A DNA stretch of 64,000 nt from Rhodobacteraceae bacterium DSL-40 (GCA_003258405.1 QKPN01000001.1:186001-250000), one strand, 5' to 3'; counted from the stretch's first letter, positions 1 through 12,287 are shown. Made by a program: numbers and translations. Notes: generated by a model not told the origin, from the letters alone.

Positions 1-151
1 CCCCCGAGGCCTCGAGCCGTGCGACCCTGCGGTGACAGGCCGAGGGGGAGAGCGCCACGGCTGCTCCGAGCTCGGCGTTGGATATCCGGCCATTCCGCTG
101 CAAGGCCCGCAGCAGCCGCCGGTCCGTTTCATCGAGAATCACCACGCGCAC
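1..151 (-). CDS. Lrp/AsnC-family transcriptional regulator, N-terminal part (cut by window edge)
   Basis: The minus strand is open from 151 to the left edge and encodes an N-terminal AsnC-type helix-turn-helix: LDETDRRLLRALQRNGRISN followed by a recognition helix with SPSACHRRVARLE. Only about 50 residues are inside the window; the RAM effector domain would lie outside. GTG at 151 is my start. An in-frame ATG at 193 would add an unusual Cys-containing extension, and neither has a strong ribosome binding site. It is divergent from alanine dehydrogenase, the classical arrangement in which the regulator senses alanine or another amino acid and activates ald. Family assignment is firm; the ligand is inferred from position. 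Confidence 0.8.
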   Translation of the reverse strand, partial: MRVVILDETDRRLLRALQRNGRISNAELGAAVALSPSACHRRVARLEASG

Positions 152-288
152 GATTTTCTTGCGAAACCGGCAATCAGCGCAAGGAAATTGCATGGGAGCC
201 GGGGCCCGGGGCGCAGAAATCACCCGTAATGCGGAACGCCTGCGATATTCTGGCGCGCACAAGAACGCAAATCGGGGAGGAACACGAC

Positions 289-1404
289 ATGCGTATCGGA
301 TGTCCCAAGGAAATCAAGAACCAGGAATATCGAGTGGGTGTCACGCCCACCGCGGCGCGGGATGCGATCGCCCGTGGTCATGAGGTGATGGTGGAGACCG
401 GCGCCGGTATCGGCGCGGGGTTTGCGGATGCCGACTATCTCGCGATCGGAGCGCAGATTGTTGAAACAGCCGAGGAAGTCTTTGCCTGGGCGGAGATGGT
501 GGTGAAGGTGAAGGAGCCTCAGGTGGCCGAGCGGCGCATGCTGCGCGAGGGCCAGCTGCTGTTCACCTATCTCCACCTTGCACCCGACACGGCTCAGACC
601 GATGACCTGCTGGCCTCGGGCGCAACCTGCATCGCCTACGAAACCGTCACGGACAATTTCGGCGGGCTGCCGCTGCTGGCGCCGATGTCGGAAGTGGCCG
701 GGCGGCTTGCGCCGCAGATGGGAGCCTGGACGCTCCAGAAGGCCAATGGCGGGCGCGGCGTGTTGCTCGCCGGTGTGCCGGGGGTGACACCCGCGGAGGT
801 CGTTGTGATCGGCGGCGGCGTTGTCGGCACCAATGCGGCCCGCATCGCGGCGGGGATGGGCGCGGATGTAACCGTGCTCGATCTCTCGCTGCCGCGGCTC
901 CGCCAGCTCGACGAGCGGTTCGGCCATCTCTTCAACTGCCGCTATGCCTCCGGTCAGGCGACGGACGAGCTGATCGCGCGGGCCGACATGGTCGTGGGCG
1001 CGGTGCTGATCCCGGGGGCCGAGGCGCCGAAGATCATCACGCGGGCCCATCTCGCCACGATGAAGCCGGGCTCGGCCATTGTCGATGTGGCGATCGATCA
1101 GGGCGGGTGCGCGGAGACCTCGAAGGCCACGACGCATGACGATCCGGTCTACGAGGTCGATGGCATCATGCACTACTGCGTCGCCAACATGCCCGGCGCG
1201 GTGTCGCGTACCTCGACCATCGCACTCGGGAACGCAACGCAGCCCTTCCTGCTCGCGCTCGCCGACAAGGGCTGGAAGCAGGCCTGCCGGGAAGATGCGA
1301 ACCTCGCCAACGGGCTCAACATCCACGCCGGCCGGATCACCAACGGCCCGGTGGCGCGCGCTCAGGGCCGCGACCATGTGGAGCTCGCCGCGGTCCTCGC
1401 CTGA
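289..1404 (+). CDS. ald: Alanine dehydrogenase (NAD+)
   Basis: Cytoplasmic enzyme that oxidatively deaminates L-alanine to pyruvate and ammonia with NAD+, or runs in reverse. The product is 371 residues, the usual length. The N-terminus MRIGCPKEIKNQEYRVGVTP, the substrate-binding Lys75 (VVKVKEP), catalytic His96 (FTYLHLAP) and a Rossmann segment GGGVVGTNAA are all present. The start at 289 is preceded by ggggagg at 274-280; a longer upstream reading of the same frame has no such site. It is divergent from a Lrp-type regulator. The nearby taurine:pyruvate-type aminotransferase would produce alanine, which this enzyme would recycle to pyruvate (inference). Confidence 0.95.
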   Translation: MRIGCPKEIKNQEYRVGVTPTAARDAIARGHEVMVETGAGIGAGFADADYLAIGAQIVETAEEVFAWAEMVVKVKEPQVAERRMLREGQLLFTYLHLAPDTAQTDDLLASGATCIAYETVTDNFGGLPLLAPMSEVAGRLAPQMGAWTLQKANGGRGVLLAGVPGVTPAEVVVIGGGVVGTNAARIAAGMGADVTVLDLSLPRLRQLDERFGHLFNCRYASGQATDELIARADMVVGAVLIPGAEAPKIITRAHLATMKPGSAIVDVAIDQGGCAETSKATTHDDPVYEVDGIMHYCVANMPGAVSRTSTIALGNATQPFLLALADKGWKQACREDANLANGLNIHAGRITNGPVARAQGRDHVELAAVLA

Positions 1405-1443
1405 GGCGCGGTGGCCGCCGCGCGTCCTCTCGCGGGCGCCGGA

Positions 1444-1992
1444 TCAGAAGCTCGACGGCGTGCAGGCGCTCACCACATGGCACGGCTCGCCGCCGACGGC
1501 GCGGAACCGGTGCGGAAGCTGGCTCTGGAAGGCATAGGCGTCTCCAGGGCCGAGGATGCGCCGCTCGCCGTCGACGAAGACCTCGAGGCGGCCGGAGAGT
1601 ATGATCCCGGCCTCCTCGCCGCGGTGGCTGAGCGGGATGCGGCCGGTATCGGCGCCAGGCTGGTAGGTCTCTCGCAGCATCTGGAGCGTGCGGCCCTCGG
1701 AGCCGCTGCCGATCTGGAGATAGGAGATGCCGCCCTTGCCGATCTCCTTGAGATCCTCGGCAGCGAAGAAGAAGGTGCGCGGCGCCTCTGGCTCGTAGGC
1801 GAAGAACTCTGCGAGCCCGACGGGCAACCCGTCGAGGATGCGCTTCAGCGCCCCGACCGACGGGCTGCTCTTGCCGCTCTCGATCAGCGAGATCGTCGAG
1901 TTGGGAACGCCGGTCCTGCGGGCAAGTTCGCGTTGCGAGATCCCGCGCCCCTCGCGCAGGGATCTGAGTCTGGCGCCGACTTTGCCTTCCAT
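1444..1992 (-). CDS. XRE-family regulator with C-terminal cupin domain (PuuR-like)
   Basis: 182-residue DNA-binding regulator. Residues ~8-62 form an XRE helix-turn-helix (ISQRELARRTGVPNSTISLIESG), and residues ~105-175 form a cupin barrel with the typical GEEAGIILSGRLEV strand and a GDAYAFQSQLPHRF segment. ATG at 1992 follows a gggagag ribosome binding site; the frame stays open further upstream but without one. The family includes regulators of polyamine, amino-acid and sulfonate use that bind a small ligand in the cupin. It is divergent from the aminotransferase gene at 2144, which it probably controls (inference). Stop is close to the end of ald; the two genes are convergent. Confidence 0.85.
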   Translation of the reverse strand: MEGKVGARLRSLREGRGISQRELARRTGVPNSTISLIESGKSSPSVGALKRILDGLPVGLAEFFAYEPEAPRTFFFAAEDLKEIGKGGISYLQIGSGSEGRTLQMLRETYQPGADTGRIPLSHRGEEAGIILSGRLEVFVDGERRILGPGDAYAFQSQLPHRFRAVGGEPCHVVSACTPSSF

Positions 1993-2143
1993 GGCTCTCT
2001 CCCGTTTTGTGGTGTTCAGAATCCGCCAATACTCGCCCCGCAACCTTGGATTTACAAGCGCTTGCCCAGGGCGAATAAAGGATTGTTTGCGGCGCCGGAT
2101 CATGTGCCACTATGGTGGCGACCGGTTGCCCGAGGAGTTCCCG

Positions 2144-3517
2144 ATGACATTGCTGACAAACGACATGAATCGCGTGACAGAGCTCGATCGGGCCCATGTC
2201 TGGCACCACATGTTCCAGCACAAGGCGCTGGAAACCACTGATCCGCGCATCATCGTGCGCGGGCGGGGGATGACGGTCTGGGACCAGAAGGGCCGGGAGT
2301 TTCTCGATGCGCTCTCGGGCGGGGTCTGGACGGTGAACGTCGGCTACGGCCGCGAGTCGATTGCCGATGCGGTGCGCGACCAGCTCGTCGAGATGAACTA
2401 CTTCGCCCAGAGCCTCGGCTCGGTGCCGGGCGCGCTTTTCGCCGAGCGGCTCATCGAAAAGATGCCGGGGCTTTCGCGTGTCTACTATTCGAACTCGGGC
2501 TCCGAGGCCAACGAGAAGGTCTTCAAGATGGTGCGCCAGATCTCGGCGCGGCATCACGGCGGGCGGAAGTCGAAGATCCTGTTCCGCGAGCGCGACTATC
2601 ACGGCACCACGATCGGCGTGCTTGCCGCCTGCGGCCAGCCGGAGCGCGTGGCGCTCTACGGGCCGTATCCCGGCGACTTCGCCTCGGTGCCGCATTGCCT
2701 CGAATACCGCAAGCAGTGGGATGTGGAGAATTACGGCGAGCGCGCGGCAGAGGCGATCGAGGAGGTGATCCTGCGCGAGGGTCCCGACACGGTCGGCCTC
2801 CTATGCCTCGAGCCGATCACCGCCGGGGGCGGGGTCATCACGCCGCCCGAGGGCTACTGGGAGAAGGTCCAGGAGATCTGCCGGAAATACGAGGTGCTGC
2901 TGCACATCGACGAGGTTGTCTGCGGCATCGGCCGTACCGGCGAATGGTTCGGCTACCAGAACTACGGCGTGAAGCCGGATTTCGTGACCATGGCCAAGGG
3001 GGTGGCCTCGGGCTATGCGGCGATCTCCTGCACGGTGACGACCGAGGCGGTGTTCGAGCAGTTCAAGGACGATGCCAGCGATCCGCTGTCGTACTTCCGC
3101 GATATCTCGACCTTTGGCGGCTGCGCGGCAGGGCCCGCGGCGGCGCTCGAGAACATGCGGATCATCGAGGAGGAGAACCTGCTCGGGAACACGAGGGTGA
3201 TGGGTGAGCGGCTCGAGGCCAACCTGAGGGCGCTGATGGAGCGCCATGCGGTGATCGGCGACGTGCGCGGGCGCGGGCTCTTTGCCGGCGCCGAGCTCGT
3301 GGCCGATCGCGAGACCAGGGAGCCGATGGCCGAGGGCATGGTGCAGAAGGTCGTCGCCGAGGCCAATGCGCGCGGCGTCATCATCGGCATGACGAACCGC
3401 TCGCTGCCGGGGTTCAACAACACGCTCTGCTTCAGCCCCGCGCTGATCGCCACTGCCGACGAAATCGACCGGATCACCGATGCGGTCGATGGCGCGCTGA
3501 GCGCCGTCTTCGGCTGA
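2144..3517 (+). CDS. Class-III PLP aminotransferase, probably taurine:pyruvate aminotransferase
   Basis: 457-residue fold-type-I, class-III (omega) aminotransferase. SNSGSEANEKVFKM binds PLP phosphate, HIDEVVCGIGRTGEWFGYQ holds the PLP-aspartate, and FVTMAKGVASGYAAIS carries the Schiff-base lysine. The region ERVALYGPYPGDFASVPHCL and the ending TNRSLPGFNNTLCFSPALIA resemble, from memory, taurine:pyruvate aminotransferases of Rhodobacteraceae more than putrescine or ornithine enzymes. Such an enzyme would yield sulfoacetaldehyde plus alanine; alanine dehydrogenase nearby supports that, but no sulfoacetaldehyde acetyltransferase is in the window. ATG 2144 follows gaggag. Family is certain, substrate is not. 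Confidence 0.75.
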   Translation: MTLLTNDMNRVTELDRAHVWHHMFQHKALETTDPRIIVRGRGMTVWDQKGREFLDALSGGVWTVNVGYGRESIADAVRDQLVEMNYFAQSLGSVPGALFAERLIEKMPGLSRVYYSNSGSEANEKVFKMVRQISARHHGGRKSKILFRERDYHGTTIGVLAACGQPERVALYGPYPGDFASVPHCLEYRKQWDVENYGERAAEAIEEVILREGPDTVGLLCLEPITAGGGVITPPEGYWEKVQEICRKYEVLLHIDEVVCGIGRTGEWFGYQNYGVKPDFVTMAKGVASGYAAISCTVTTEAVFEQFKDDASDPLSYFRDISTFGGCAAGPAAALENMRIIEEENLLGNTRVMGERLEANLRALMERHAVIGDVRGRGLFAGAELVADRETREPMAEGMVQKVVAEANARGVIIGMTNRSLPGFNNTLCFSPALIATADEIDRITDAVDGALSAVFG

Positions 3518-3568
3518 TCGGGCCCGCGCCCCGGCGGCCCGCGTCGCGTGGTGCCGCCGGGGTGCGGC

Positions 3569-4204
3569 TCAACTCTTGCCCAGATAATAGTAGACGCTGC
3601 TGCGTGAGCCTCCGATGAGCCGCGCCACCGTATCGGCTGCGCCGCGCATCCGCAGGTATCCGCCAGCGTCGAGCTCGGCAATGAGCGCGCGTTTCTCGAT
3701 GCTCGAGAGCGCGCGGGGCTCCTTGTTGCGCTGACTGGCATAGCGCTGGATCACATCCTCGAGCGGCGGGCCGGAGGGGGCGGGGGCGAGGGTTTCCACC
3801 GGAGCCTCGACCGGCCGTGTGCCGGTGAATTCTTCGAGATAGGCCGACATCGAGCGGAGATAGGAGATATCGACGTTGAGGCAGATCGCCGCGACGAACG
3901 CGCCGGAGGAATCCCGGATGCCGATCGACGTGCTCTTGACCGCGCGGCCGTCCGGAAAGCGGTTGGGGTAGCCCACGAGCATGTCGGGGAAATCCGGGTC
4001 GGCGATGCGGGCGAGGCCAAGCTCGGTCGCGGGCTCGCCCGCGCTCCGGCCCGAGAGATTGTTCTCGATCCGGGCGATGGCGTGGTCGGGATCGCGGAGA
4101 TCGTGCAGCACCACCTCGCAGAGCGGCGCGAAAGTCCCGGCCAGCGCCTCCACGATCTTCGCCGCCTCGCGGAGCAGGAGGTCATGCTCGGAGAGTGTTG
4201 ACAT
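3569..4204 (-). CDS. YheO-like PAS / HTH transcriptional regulator
   Basis: 211-residue regulator. The N-terminal ~120 residues match the YheO-type PAS-like domain (EVVLHDLRDPDHAIARIENN, then KSTSIGIRDSSGAFVAAICLNVDIS). The last ~60 residues are the associated helix-turn-helix (EKRALIAELDAGGYLRMRGA, then GSRSSVYYYL). Proteins of this build, such as DauR, control amino-acid catabolic genes. The track frame begins with TTG at 4213; ATG at 4204 has AGGA nine bases upstream and is preferred. It is divergent from the RidA/PLP-enzyme pair, and the 17-bp palindrome at 4230-4246 in the shared promoter region is its likely operator. Confidence 0.8.
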   Translation of the reverse strand: MSTLSEHDLLLREAAKIVEALAGTFAPLCEVVLHDLRDPDHAIARIENNLSGRSAGEPATELGLARIADPDFPDMLVGYPNRFPDGRAVKSTSIGIRDSSGAFVAAICLNVDISYLRSMSAYLEEFTGTRPVEAPVETLAPAPSGPPLEDVIQRYASQRNKEPRALSSIEKRALIAELDAGGYLRMRGAADTVARLIGGSRSSVYYYLGKS

Positions 4205-4229
4205 AATGTCCAATCCTGACTAATGGAAA

Positions 4230-4246
4230 CTGTCAGTTCCTGACAG
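4230..4246. promoter_or_regulatory. Perfect inverted repeat, candidate operator
   Basis: CTGTCAG-TTC-CTGACAG: two perfect 7-bp arms around a 3-bp centre. It lies 26 bp upstream of the YheO-like regulator ATG and 57 bp upstream of ridA, so it could control both divergent genes. That it binds the adjacent regulator is inference. Confidence 0.55.
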
Positions 4247-4302
4247 ATCTGTGCCACGGCCTGCGCGCGCCGCGCAAGCCCCGATCAGAAAGGCTCAGCC
4301 GA

Positions 4303-4713
4303 ATGTCCGCCGGACCCGCATCCATCGAACTCATCGAGACCCCCGCCGCCGCCGCGCCGGGCGGGCATTATTCCCAGGCCGCGGTTGCGGGCGATCTCGT
4401 CTTCGTCTCCGGGCTTCTGCCCGTCGAGCCGGGTGGTGCGCCCGATGCCACACTGCCCTTCGAGCTGCAGGCCGAATGCGTGCTCCGGAGCGCCGCCGCC
4501 ATCCTCGATGCGGCGGGAAGCGATCTCGCCCACGTGGTGAAGGCCACCGTCTACATCGCCGACATCGCCCAATGGGGCGCCTTCAACCGGATCTTCGCCG
4601 CGCATTTTGGCGCGCACCGCCCGGCGCGCGCGGTGGTGCCGGTGCCCTGCCTCCATCACGGGTTCGCCGTCGAAATGGAGCTGGTCGCGGTCCGCCGCCC
4701 TGCCGCCCGGTGA
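4303..4713 (+). CDS. RidA-family reactive enamine/imine deaminase
   Basis: 136-residue YjgF/YER057c/UK114 protein. It has the N-terminal IELIETPAAAAPGGHYSQAA segment, the central AECVLRSAAAILDAAGSDL helix, KATVYIADIAQWGAFNRIF, and the C-terminal PARAVVPVPCLHHGFAVEMELVA. RidA proteins hydrolyse 2-aminoacrylate and related imines released by PLP-dependent dehydratases. The usual C-terminal arginine and glutamate region is recognisable (PARAVV, VEMELVA), but the leucine-cysteine-histidine stretch VPVPCLHHG departs from the common IEVAALPKG, so this is probably not the housekeeping RidA. It directly precedes a PLP enzyme of the dehydratase/threonine-synthase fold, which suggests the two act on one pathway. 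Confidence 0.8.
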   Translation: MSAGPASIELIETPAAAAPGGHYSQAAVAGDLVFVSGLLPVEPGGAPDATLPFELQAECVLRSAAAILDAAGSDLAHVVKATVYIADIAQWGAFNRIFAAHFGAHRPARAVVPVPCLHHGFAVEMELVAVRRPAAR

Positions 4714-4739
4714 ACGCCCGCAACCCTGAGGATCCGCCG

Positions 4740-5870
<1,131 letters not shown>

Positions 5871-5886
5871 AGGCCGGCCGCCGCCG

Positions 5887-6600
5887 TCACGGTGTTGCCC
5901 GGATGACGTGCCCCGGGCGACAGGCGATCCGTACCGAGGTGATGAGCCCGGCATCGTTCCAGGTTGTGCGGTGCAGGATCAGGAGCGCCGTGCCCGCGGC
6001 GATCTCCAGCAGCTGCGCATCCCGCACATCGGCACTCTCGGCCGAGAACGCCATGTCGGCACGCAGGTAGGGTGCGTTTCGCACCAGCCATTCATTGGCA
6101 TTCACCTGGCGGAAATCAACCGCCTCCATGCCCGGGACCGCCCGCGGGTTGAGCCATCGGTCCTCGAACTGGAACGGTGTCCCGTCGCCATAATGTACGG
6201 CCTGGAGGTGGAGGAGCGGCATGTCCGCGGCAACACCGGTCCGCTCCGCCACCGCCTCCGGGGCGAAGCCCTGGCTGAGCCCGAACACCCGGTAGGCGTA
6301 GGCCATGCCTTGCTGCTCGATCTGTTCGCGTACGACCGGGATGGTGAAGGTGGCCTTTCGCGCCGGATCGACGGCAACCCGCGTGCCGGCCCGGCGGCGG
6401 CGCTCGAGAAGACCCTCGTCGGCAAGAAGCTGGAGCGCCTTGTTCACGGTGGCGCGGGCCGCGCCGAAAGTCACCGCAAGCTCGGCTTCGTCCGGAATCC
6501 GATCACCCTGCCGCCATTCGCGATCGAGGATGCGGCGGCGCACGTCCTCGGCAATGAGCTGTGCCTTGGGTGTGGTCGGGCCGGGGGCTCGTTCGGTCAC
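5887..6600 (-). CDS. hutC: GntR-family repressor of histidine utilisation
   Basis: 237-residue GntR/HutC regulator. It has an N-terminal winged helix (ILDREWRQGDRIPDEAELAV, ARATVNKALQLLADEGLLER) and a C-terminal UTRA ligand domain ending in HRTTWNDAGLITSVRIACRP. HutC proteins repress hut genes and are released by urocanate. Start GTG 6600 is preceded by aggaga; the frame remains open to 6732 but without a better site. It is divergent from hutI, with a 167-bp AT-rich intergenic region carrying several palindromes. Confidence 0.9.
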   Translation of the reverse strand: MTERAPGPTTPKAQLIAEDVRRRILDREWRQGDRIPDEAELAVTFGAARATVNKALQLLADEGLLERRRRAGTRVAVDPARKATFTIPVVREQIEQQGMAYAYRVFGLSQGFAPEAVAERTGVAADMPLLHLQAVHYGDGTPFQFEDRWLNPRAVPGMEAVDFRQVNANEWLVRNAPYLRADMAFSAESADVRDAQLLEIAAGTALLILHRTTWNDAGLITSVRIACRPGHVIRATP

Positions 6601-6684
6601 GTGGTCTCCTGCATTCGGATCATGGCTGCCAGAGGCCCGCAAAGCGCCTTTCGCAGGCCTCCCCCTTCCTTCCGACAGAGCGCG

Positions 6685-6733
6685 ATTGACGTCAATTAGA
6701 TTTAGACATATACGATAAATATGTTTATACATA
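6685..6733. promoter_or_regulatory. hutC/hutI operator-promoter region with three palindromes
   Basis: An AT-rich island in an otherwise GC-rich context. ATTGACGTCAAT (6685-6696) is a perfect 12-bp palindrome. ACATAT-N7-ATATGT (6706-6724) and TATGT-TTAT-ACATA (6720-6733) are perfect inverted repeats that overlap by five bases. GntR/HutC proteins typically bind short AT-rich dyads, so these are candidate HutC sites. Which of them is the true operator cannot be decided by eye. Confidence 0.55.
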
Positions 6734-6767
6734 AAAGCGCATCAGATATGCGGACCCATGGGGGCAC

Positions 6768-7970
6768 ATGCATCTTCTCGAGAATGCCAGAATCGCGGAA
6801 TTCGATGCGCCGTCGGGCCGGTGGCGCCTTTCCGCGCCCGCGATGATCGCGATCGGGGAGGGGCGGATCGTCTGGACGGGCGATGCGGAGGATCTGCCGG
6901 AACCCTTCGCCGGCGCCCCCCGCCGCGATCTCGACGGCCGGGTGGTGACGCCGGGTCTGATCGATTGCCACACCCACGTGGTCTTCGGCGGCAATCGCGC
7001 GCGGGAATTCGAGATGCGGCTCGAAGGCGCCAGCTACGAAGAGATCGCCCGGGCTGGCGGCGGCATCCTCTCCACCGTGCGCGAGACCCGTGCGGCGTCG
7101 GAAGAGGAGCTGCTGGCGGCGGCCCTGCGCCGGGTCGACACCCTGCTGGCCGAAGGTGTCACGACCCTCGAAATCAAGTCGGGCTATGGGCTCGACATCG
7201 AGAGCGAGCTCAAGATGCTGCGGGTTGCCCGCCGGATCGGCAGGGTGCGGCCCGTGAGCGTGCGCACGACCTGGCTCGCGGCGCATGCGTTGCCGCCCGA
7301 ACGCCGCGAGGATCGTGCGGGCTACATCCGCGACGTGGTGATCGCGGGCATGGCGCGCGCCAATGCCGAAGGGCTGATCGACGCGGTGGACGGCTTCTGC
7401 GAAGGCATCGCCTTCTCGCCCGAGGAAATGGCCCGGATCTTCGAGCATGCCGCCGGGCTCGGCCTGCCGGTGAAGCTTCATGCCGAGCAGCTCTCCGATC
7501 TCGGCGGCGCCGCGATGGCGGCGCGGCACGGCGCGCTCTCGGTCGACCATCTCGAGTATCTCGGAGCGGACGGGATCGCGGCAATGGCCGTCGCGGGGAC
7601 GGTCGCCGTCCTGCTGCCGGGCGCCTTCTACACGCTCCGGGAAACGCAGCTGCCGCCGGTTGCCGCGCTTCGTGCAGCCGGGGTGCCGATGGCGCTCGCA
7701 ACCGACTGCAACCCCGGCACCTCGCCCGTCACCTCGCTGCTGCTCACGATGAACATGGGCGCGACGCTCTTCCGCATGACGCCCGCGGAATGTCTGGCAG
7801 GGGTGACCGTTCATGCCGCCCGCGCCCTTGGCCTCGAGGGCCGGGGCCTGATCGCGCCGGGCTTCCGCGCCGATCTCGCCATCTGGGACATCACCGATCC
7901 GGCCGAGCTGTCCTACCGCATCGGCTTCAATCCGCTTCACGCCCGCATCGTCGGAGGCACCCTTGTCTGA
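6768..7970 (+). CDS. hutI: Imidazolonepropionase
   Basis: 400-residue amidohydrolase-superfamily enzyme that hydrolyses 4-imidazolone-5-propionate to N-formimidoyl-L-glutamate, the third step of histidine degradation. The metal site [17 protein letters not shown], the [13 protein letters not shown] motif, the [12 protein letters not shown] histidine and the [16 protein letters not shown] metal-binding aspartate are intact. It is the first gene of hutIHUG and overlaps hutH by 8 bp. The ATG at 6768 has only a weak purine tract upstream. Confidence 0.96.
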   Translation: MHLLENARIAEFDAPSGRWRLSAPAMIAIGEGRIVWTGDAEDLPEPFAGAPRRDLDGRVVTPGLIDCHTHVVFGGNRAREFEMRLEGASYEEIARAGGGILSTVRETRAASEEELLAAALRRVDTLLAEGVTTLEIKSGYGLDIESELKMLRVARRIGRVRPVSVRTTWLAAHALPPERREDRAGYIRDVVIAGMARANAEGLIDAVDGFCEGIAFSPEEMARIFEHAAGLGLPVKLHAEQLSDLGGAAMAARHGALSVDHLEYLGADGIAAMAVAGTVAVLLPGAFYTLRETQLPPVAALRAAGVPMALATDCNPGTSPVTSLLLTMNMGATLFRMTPAECLAGVTVHAARALGLEGRGLIAPGFRADLAIWDITDPAELSYRIGFNPLHARIVGGTLV

Positions 7971-9504
7971 CCTCGTCCTCATCCCCGGAGAAACGCGGCT
8001 CGCGGAACTCGAGCGCATCTGGCGCGAAGGCCTGCCGGCACGGCTCGCCGAAACGGCGCGGCCGCTGATCGCGATGTCGGCGGCGCGGATCGCGGCCGCG
8101 GCGAGCGGCGCGGAGCCCGTCTATGGTGTCAATACCGGCTTCGGGAAGCTCGCCTCCATCAAGATCCGCCCCGAAGATACCGCGACGCTCCAGCGCAACC
8201 TCGTCCTCTCGCACTGCTGCGGCGTGGGCGAGCCGGTCGAGCCGGAAACGGTGCGCCTTGTCCTGGTGCTGAAGCTCCTCTCGCTCGGGCGCGGCGCCTC
8301 GGGGGTTCGGCCCGAGGTGATCGCACTGCTCGAGGCGATGCTCGCCAAAGGCGTGCTGCCGGTCATCCCCGCGCAGGGCTCGGTCGGAGCCTCCGGCGAT
8401 CTCGCGCCGCTTGCGCACATGGCCGCGGTCATGATCGGCGAGGGGCGGGCGACCTTCGAGGGCCGCGAGATGGCCGGGGCCGCCGCGCTCGCAGCGGCGG
8501 ATCTCACCCCGGTGGTGCTCTCCGCCAAGGAGGGGCTCGCGCTCATCAACGGAACGCAGGTCTCGACCGCCTTTGCGCTCGCCGGGCTCTTCGAGGCCTT
8601 TGCCTCCGCCCGCGCGGCGCTGGTGACCTCCGCGCTCTCGACCGATGCGATCATGGGCTCGACCGCGCCCTTCCTCGAGGAGATCCACAGCCTCCGCGGC
8701 CATCGCGGCCAGATCCTCGCGGCGGCGGTGATCCGCGACCTGATGGCGGGGAGCGAGATCCGCGAGAGCCATCGCGCCGGCGATCCGAGGGTGCAGGATC
8801 CCTATTGCATCCGCTGCCAGCCGCAGGTGACCGGCGCCTGCATCGACCTCCTCTGGCAGAGCGCGCGCACGCTCGAGATCGAGGCCAATGCCGCGACCGA
8901 CAATCCGCTCGTGCTCACGGCCGCGGATCGCATCGTCTCCGGCGGCAATTTCCATGCCGAGCCGGTGGCCTTCGCCGCCGACCAGATCGCGCTCGCCATC
9001 GCCGAGATGGGCGCGATCGCGCAGCGCCGCGTTGCACTCATGGTGGACCCGGCGCTGAACCACGATCTGCCGCCCTTCCTCACGCGCGACCCGGGGCTCA
9101 ACAGCGGCCTGATGATCGCCGAGGTGACGAGTGCCGCGCTCATGAGTGAGAACAAGCATCTCGCGACGCCATGCTCGACCGACTCGACGCCCACCAGCGC
9201 CAATCAGGAGGATCATGTGAGCATGGCCGCCCACGGCGCCCGGCGGCTCCGGCGGATGAATGCGAACCTCTCGCAGATCCTCGGCATCGAGGCCCTCTGC
9301 GCCGCCGCAGGCGTCGAGTTCCGCGCGCCCCTGCGCACCTCCGGGCCATTGCAGGCGGTGATCGACCGGATGCGCGCCACCATTCCGCCGCTCGAACAGG
9401 ACCGCTACCTCGCGCCCGATCTGGCCGCGGCCGCGGAGCTGGTCCGCTCGGGGGCGCTCACCGCTGCGGTTCCCGCCCGGCTCCTCGCGGGCGTCGCGCC
9501 TTGA
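7963..9504 (+). CDS. hutH: Histidine ammonia-lyase
   Basis: 513-residue enzyme that deaminates L-histidine to trans-urocanate. The Ala143-Ser144-Gly145 tripeptide in [15 protein letters not shown] forms the MIO electrophile. The catalytic tyrosine lies in [11 protein letters not shown], and the [11 protein letters not shown] segment is also present. It starts with TTG at 7963 inside the end of hutI, supported by ggagg at 7952-7956; overlapping start and stop indicate translational coupling. Confidence 0.96.
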   Translation: MSDLVLIPGETRLAELERIWREGLPARLAETARPLIAMSAARIAAAASGAEPVYGVNTGFGKLASIKIRPEDTATLQRNLVLSHCCGVGEPVEPETVRLVLVLKLLSLGRGASGVRPEVIALLEAMLAKGVLPVIPAQGSVGASGDLAPLAHMAAVMIGEGRATFEGREMAGAAALAAADLTPVVLSAKEGLALINGTQVSTAFALAGLFEAFASARAALVTSALSTDAIMGSTAPFLEEIHSLRGHRGQILAAAVIRDLMAGSEIRESHRAGDPRVQDPYCIRCQPQVTGACIDLLWQSARTLEIEANAATDNPLVLTAADRIVSGGNFHAEPVAFAADQIALAIAEMGAIAQRRVALMVDPALNHDLPPFLTRDPGLNSGLMIAEVTSAALMSENKHLATPCSTDSTPTSANQEDHVSMAAHGARRLRRMNANLSQILGIEALCAAAGVEFRAPLRTSGPLQAVIDRMRATIPPLEQDRYLAPDLAAAAELVRSGALTAAVPARLLAGVAP

Positions 9505-9593
9505 CGCTGCGCCCGGCCGCACCGGCCTCCCCCCCCCATATCCCGTCCGATCCACCCCGCGGCACGCGCCCGCCGAACCGAAGGCCTGATCCG

Positions 9594-11267
<1,674 letters not shown>

Positions 11268-11285
11268 CGACAGGAGGCGGGCGAC

Positions 11286-12287
11286 ATGGAGCAGGGCGTG
11301 ACCCCCGGATTGCGGCCCCCCGCGGCCTGGAGCGGCCGGTCGGATGTCTCCGAAGGGCCGGAGGGGCGGCGGTGGCACGAGATCGTCGCGCTCGGCGGCC
11401 CGGCCCAGGCGGGCGAGATCGCGCTGCTCGGCTTTGCATCCGACGCGGGCGTGCGGCGCAACGGCGGCCGGCCGGGGGCGGCCGACGGGCCGGCCGCGAT
11501 CCGGGACATGCTCGCGAACCTCCCCGCCTGGCCTGGCCTCGCGCTCCGCGATCTCGGCGATGTGACCTGCGACGGCGATGCGCTGGAAGCGGCACAGGCG
11601 CAGCTCTCCGGCGCGCTGGCGCAGGTGCTGGCGTCGGGGGCGACACCGATCGCGCTCGGGGGCGGGCACGAGATCGCGTTTGCAAGCTTCTCAGGGCTTT
11701 GCGACCATCTCTCCGGGGGAGGGCCCGCGCCCCGGATCGGCGTCGTCAATCTCGATGCGCATCTCGATCTCCGCGCCGACCCGCGCCCGAGTTCCGGCAC
11801 ACCCTTCCGACAGGCCGCCGAGCTCTGCGCTGCGCGGGGCTGGCCCTTCCGCTATGCCTGCCTCGGGGTGAGTGCCTTTGCCAACACCCGGAGCCTCTTC
11901 CGCCGGGCGGAGGATCTTGGCGTCGAGATCCTGCCGGACGAGGCGATGGTCCCGGGCGGCGAGGCGGCGATGACGGCACGCCTCCGGCAGTTTGCCGGCA
12001 GCGTCGATCACCTCTATCTCACCATCGATCTCGACGTGCTCGCGGCTGCCGCCGCACCGGGGGTGAGCGCCCCCGCCGCGCGCGGGGTCGAGCCATTCCT
12101 GCTGGAGCTCGCGATCGACACCCTTGCCGCGACCGGCAAGCTGCGCCTCGCCGATCTCGCCGAGATGAACCCGCGCCACGACATCGACGGCCGCACCGCC
12201 CGCCTCGCGGCGCGTCTCGCCGCCCGCCTCGCGTTGCGCCTGAGTGCCCCGGACGCTCTCACCGGAAAAGCACACAGGGAGGGATAG
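11286..12287 (+). CDS. hutG: Formimidoylglutamase (ureohydrolase family)
   Basis: 333-residue arginase/agmatinase-fold enzyme expected to hydrolyse N-formimidoyl-L-glutamate to glutamate and formamide, closing the four-enzyme hut route. Mn-binding motifs GGGHE, NLDAHLDLR and TIDLDVL are conserved. It follows hutU by 18 bp with an aggaggcgg ribosome binding site. The presence of a one-step HutG, and of no hutF deiminase in the cluster, argues for the formamide-producing rather than the formylglutamate route. Confidence 0.92.
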   Translation: MEQGVTPGLRPPAAWSGRSDVSEGPEGRRWHEIVALGGPAQAGEIALLGFASDAGVRRNGGRPGAADGPAAIRDMLANLPAWPGLALRDLGDVTCDGDALEAAQAQLSGALAQVLASGATPIALGGGHEIAFASFSGLCDHLSGGGPAPRIGVVNLDAHLDLRADPRPSSGTPFRQAAELCAARGWPFRYACLGVSAFANTRSLFRRAEDLGVEILPDEAMVPGGEAAMTARLRQFAGSVDHLYLTIDLDVLAAAAAPGVSAPAARGVEPFLLELAIDTLAATGKLRLADLAEMNPRHDIDGRTARLAARLAARLALRLSAPDALTGKAHREG

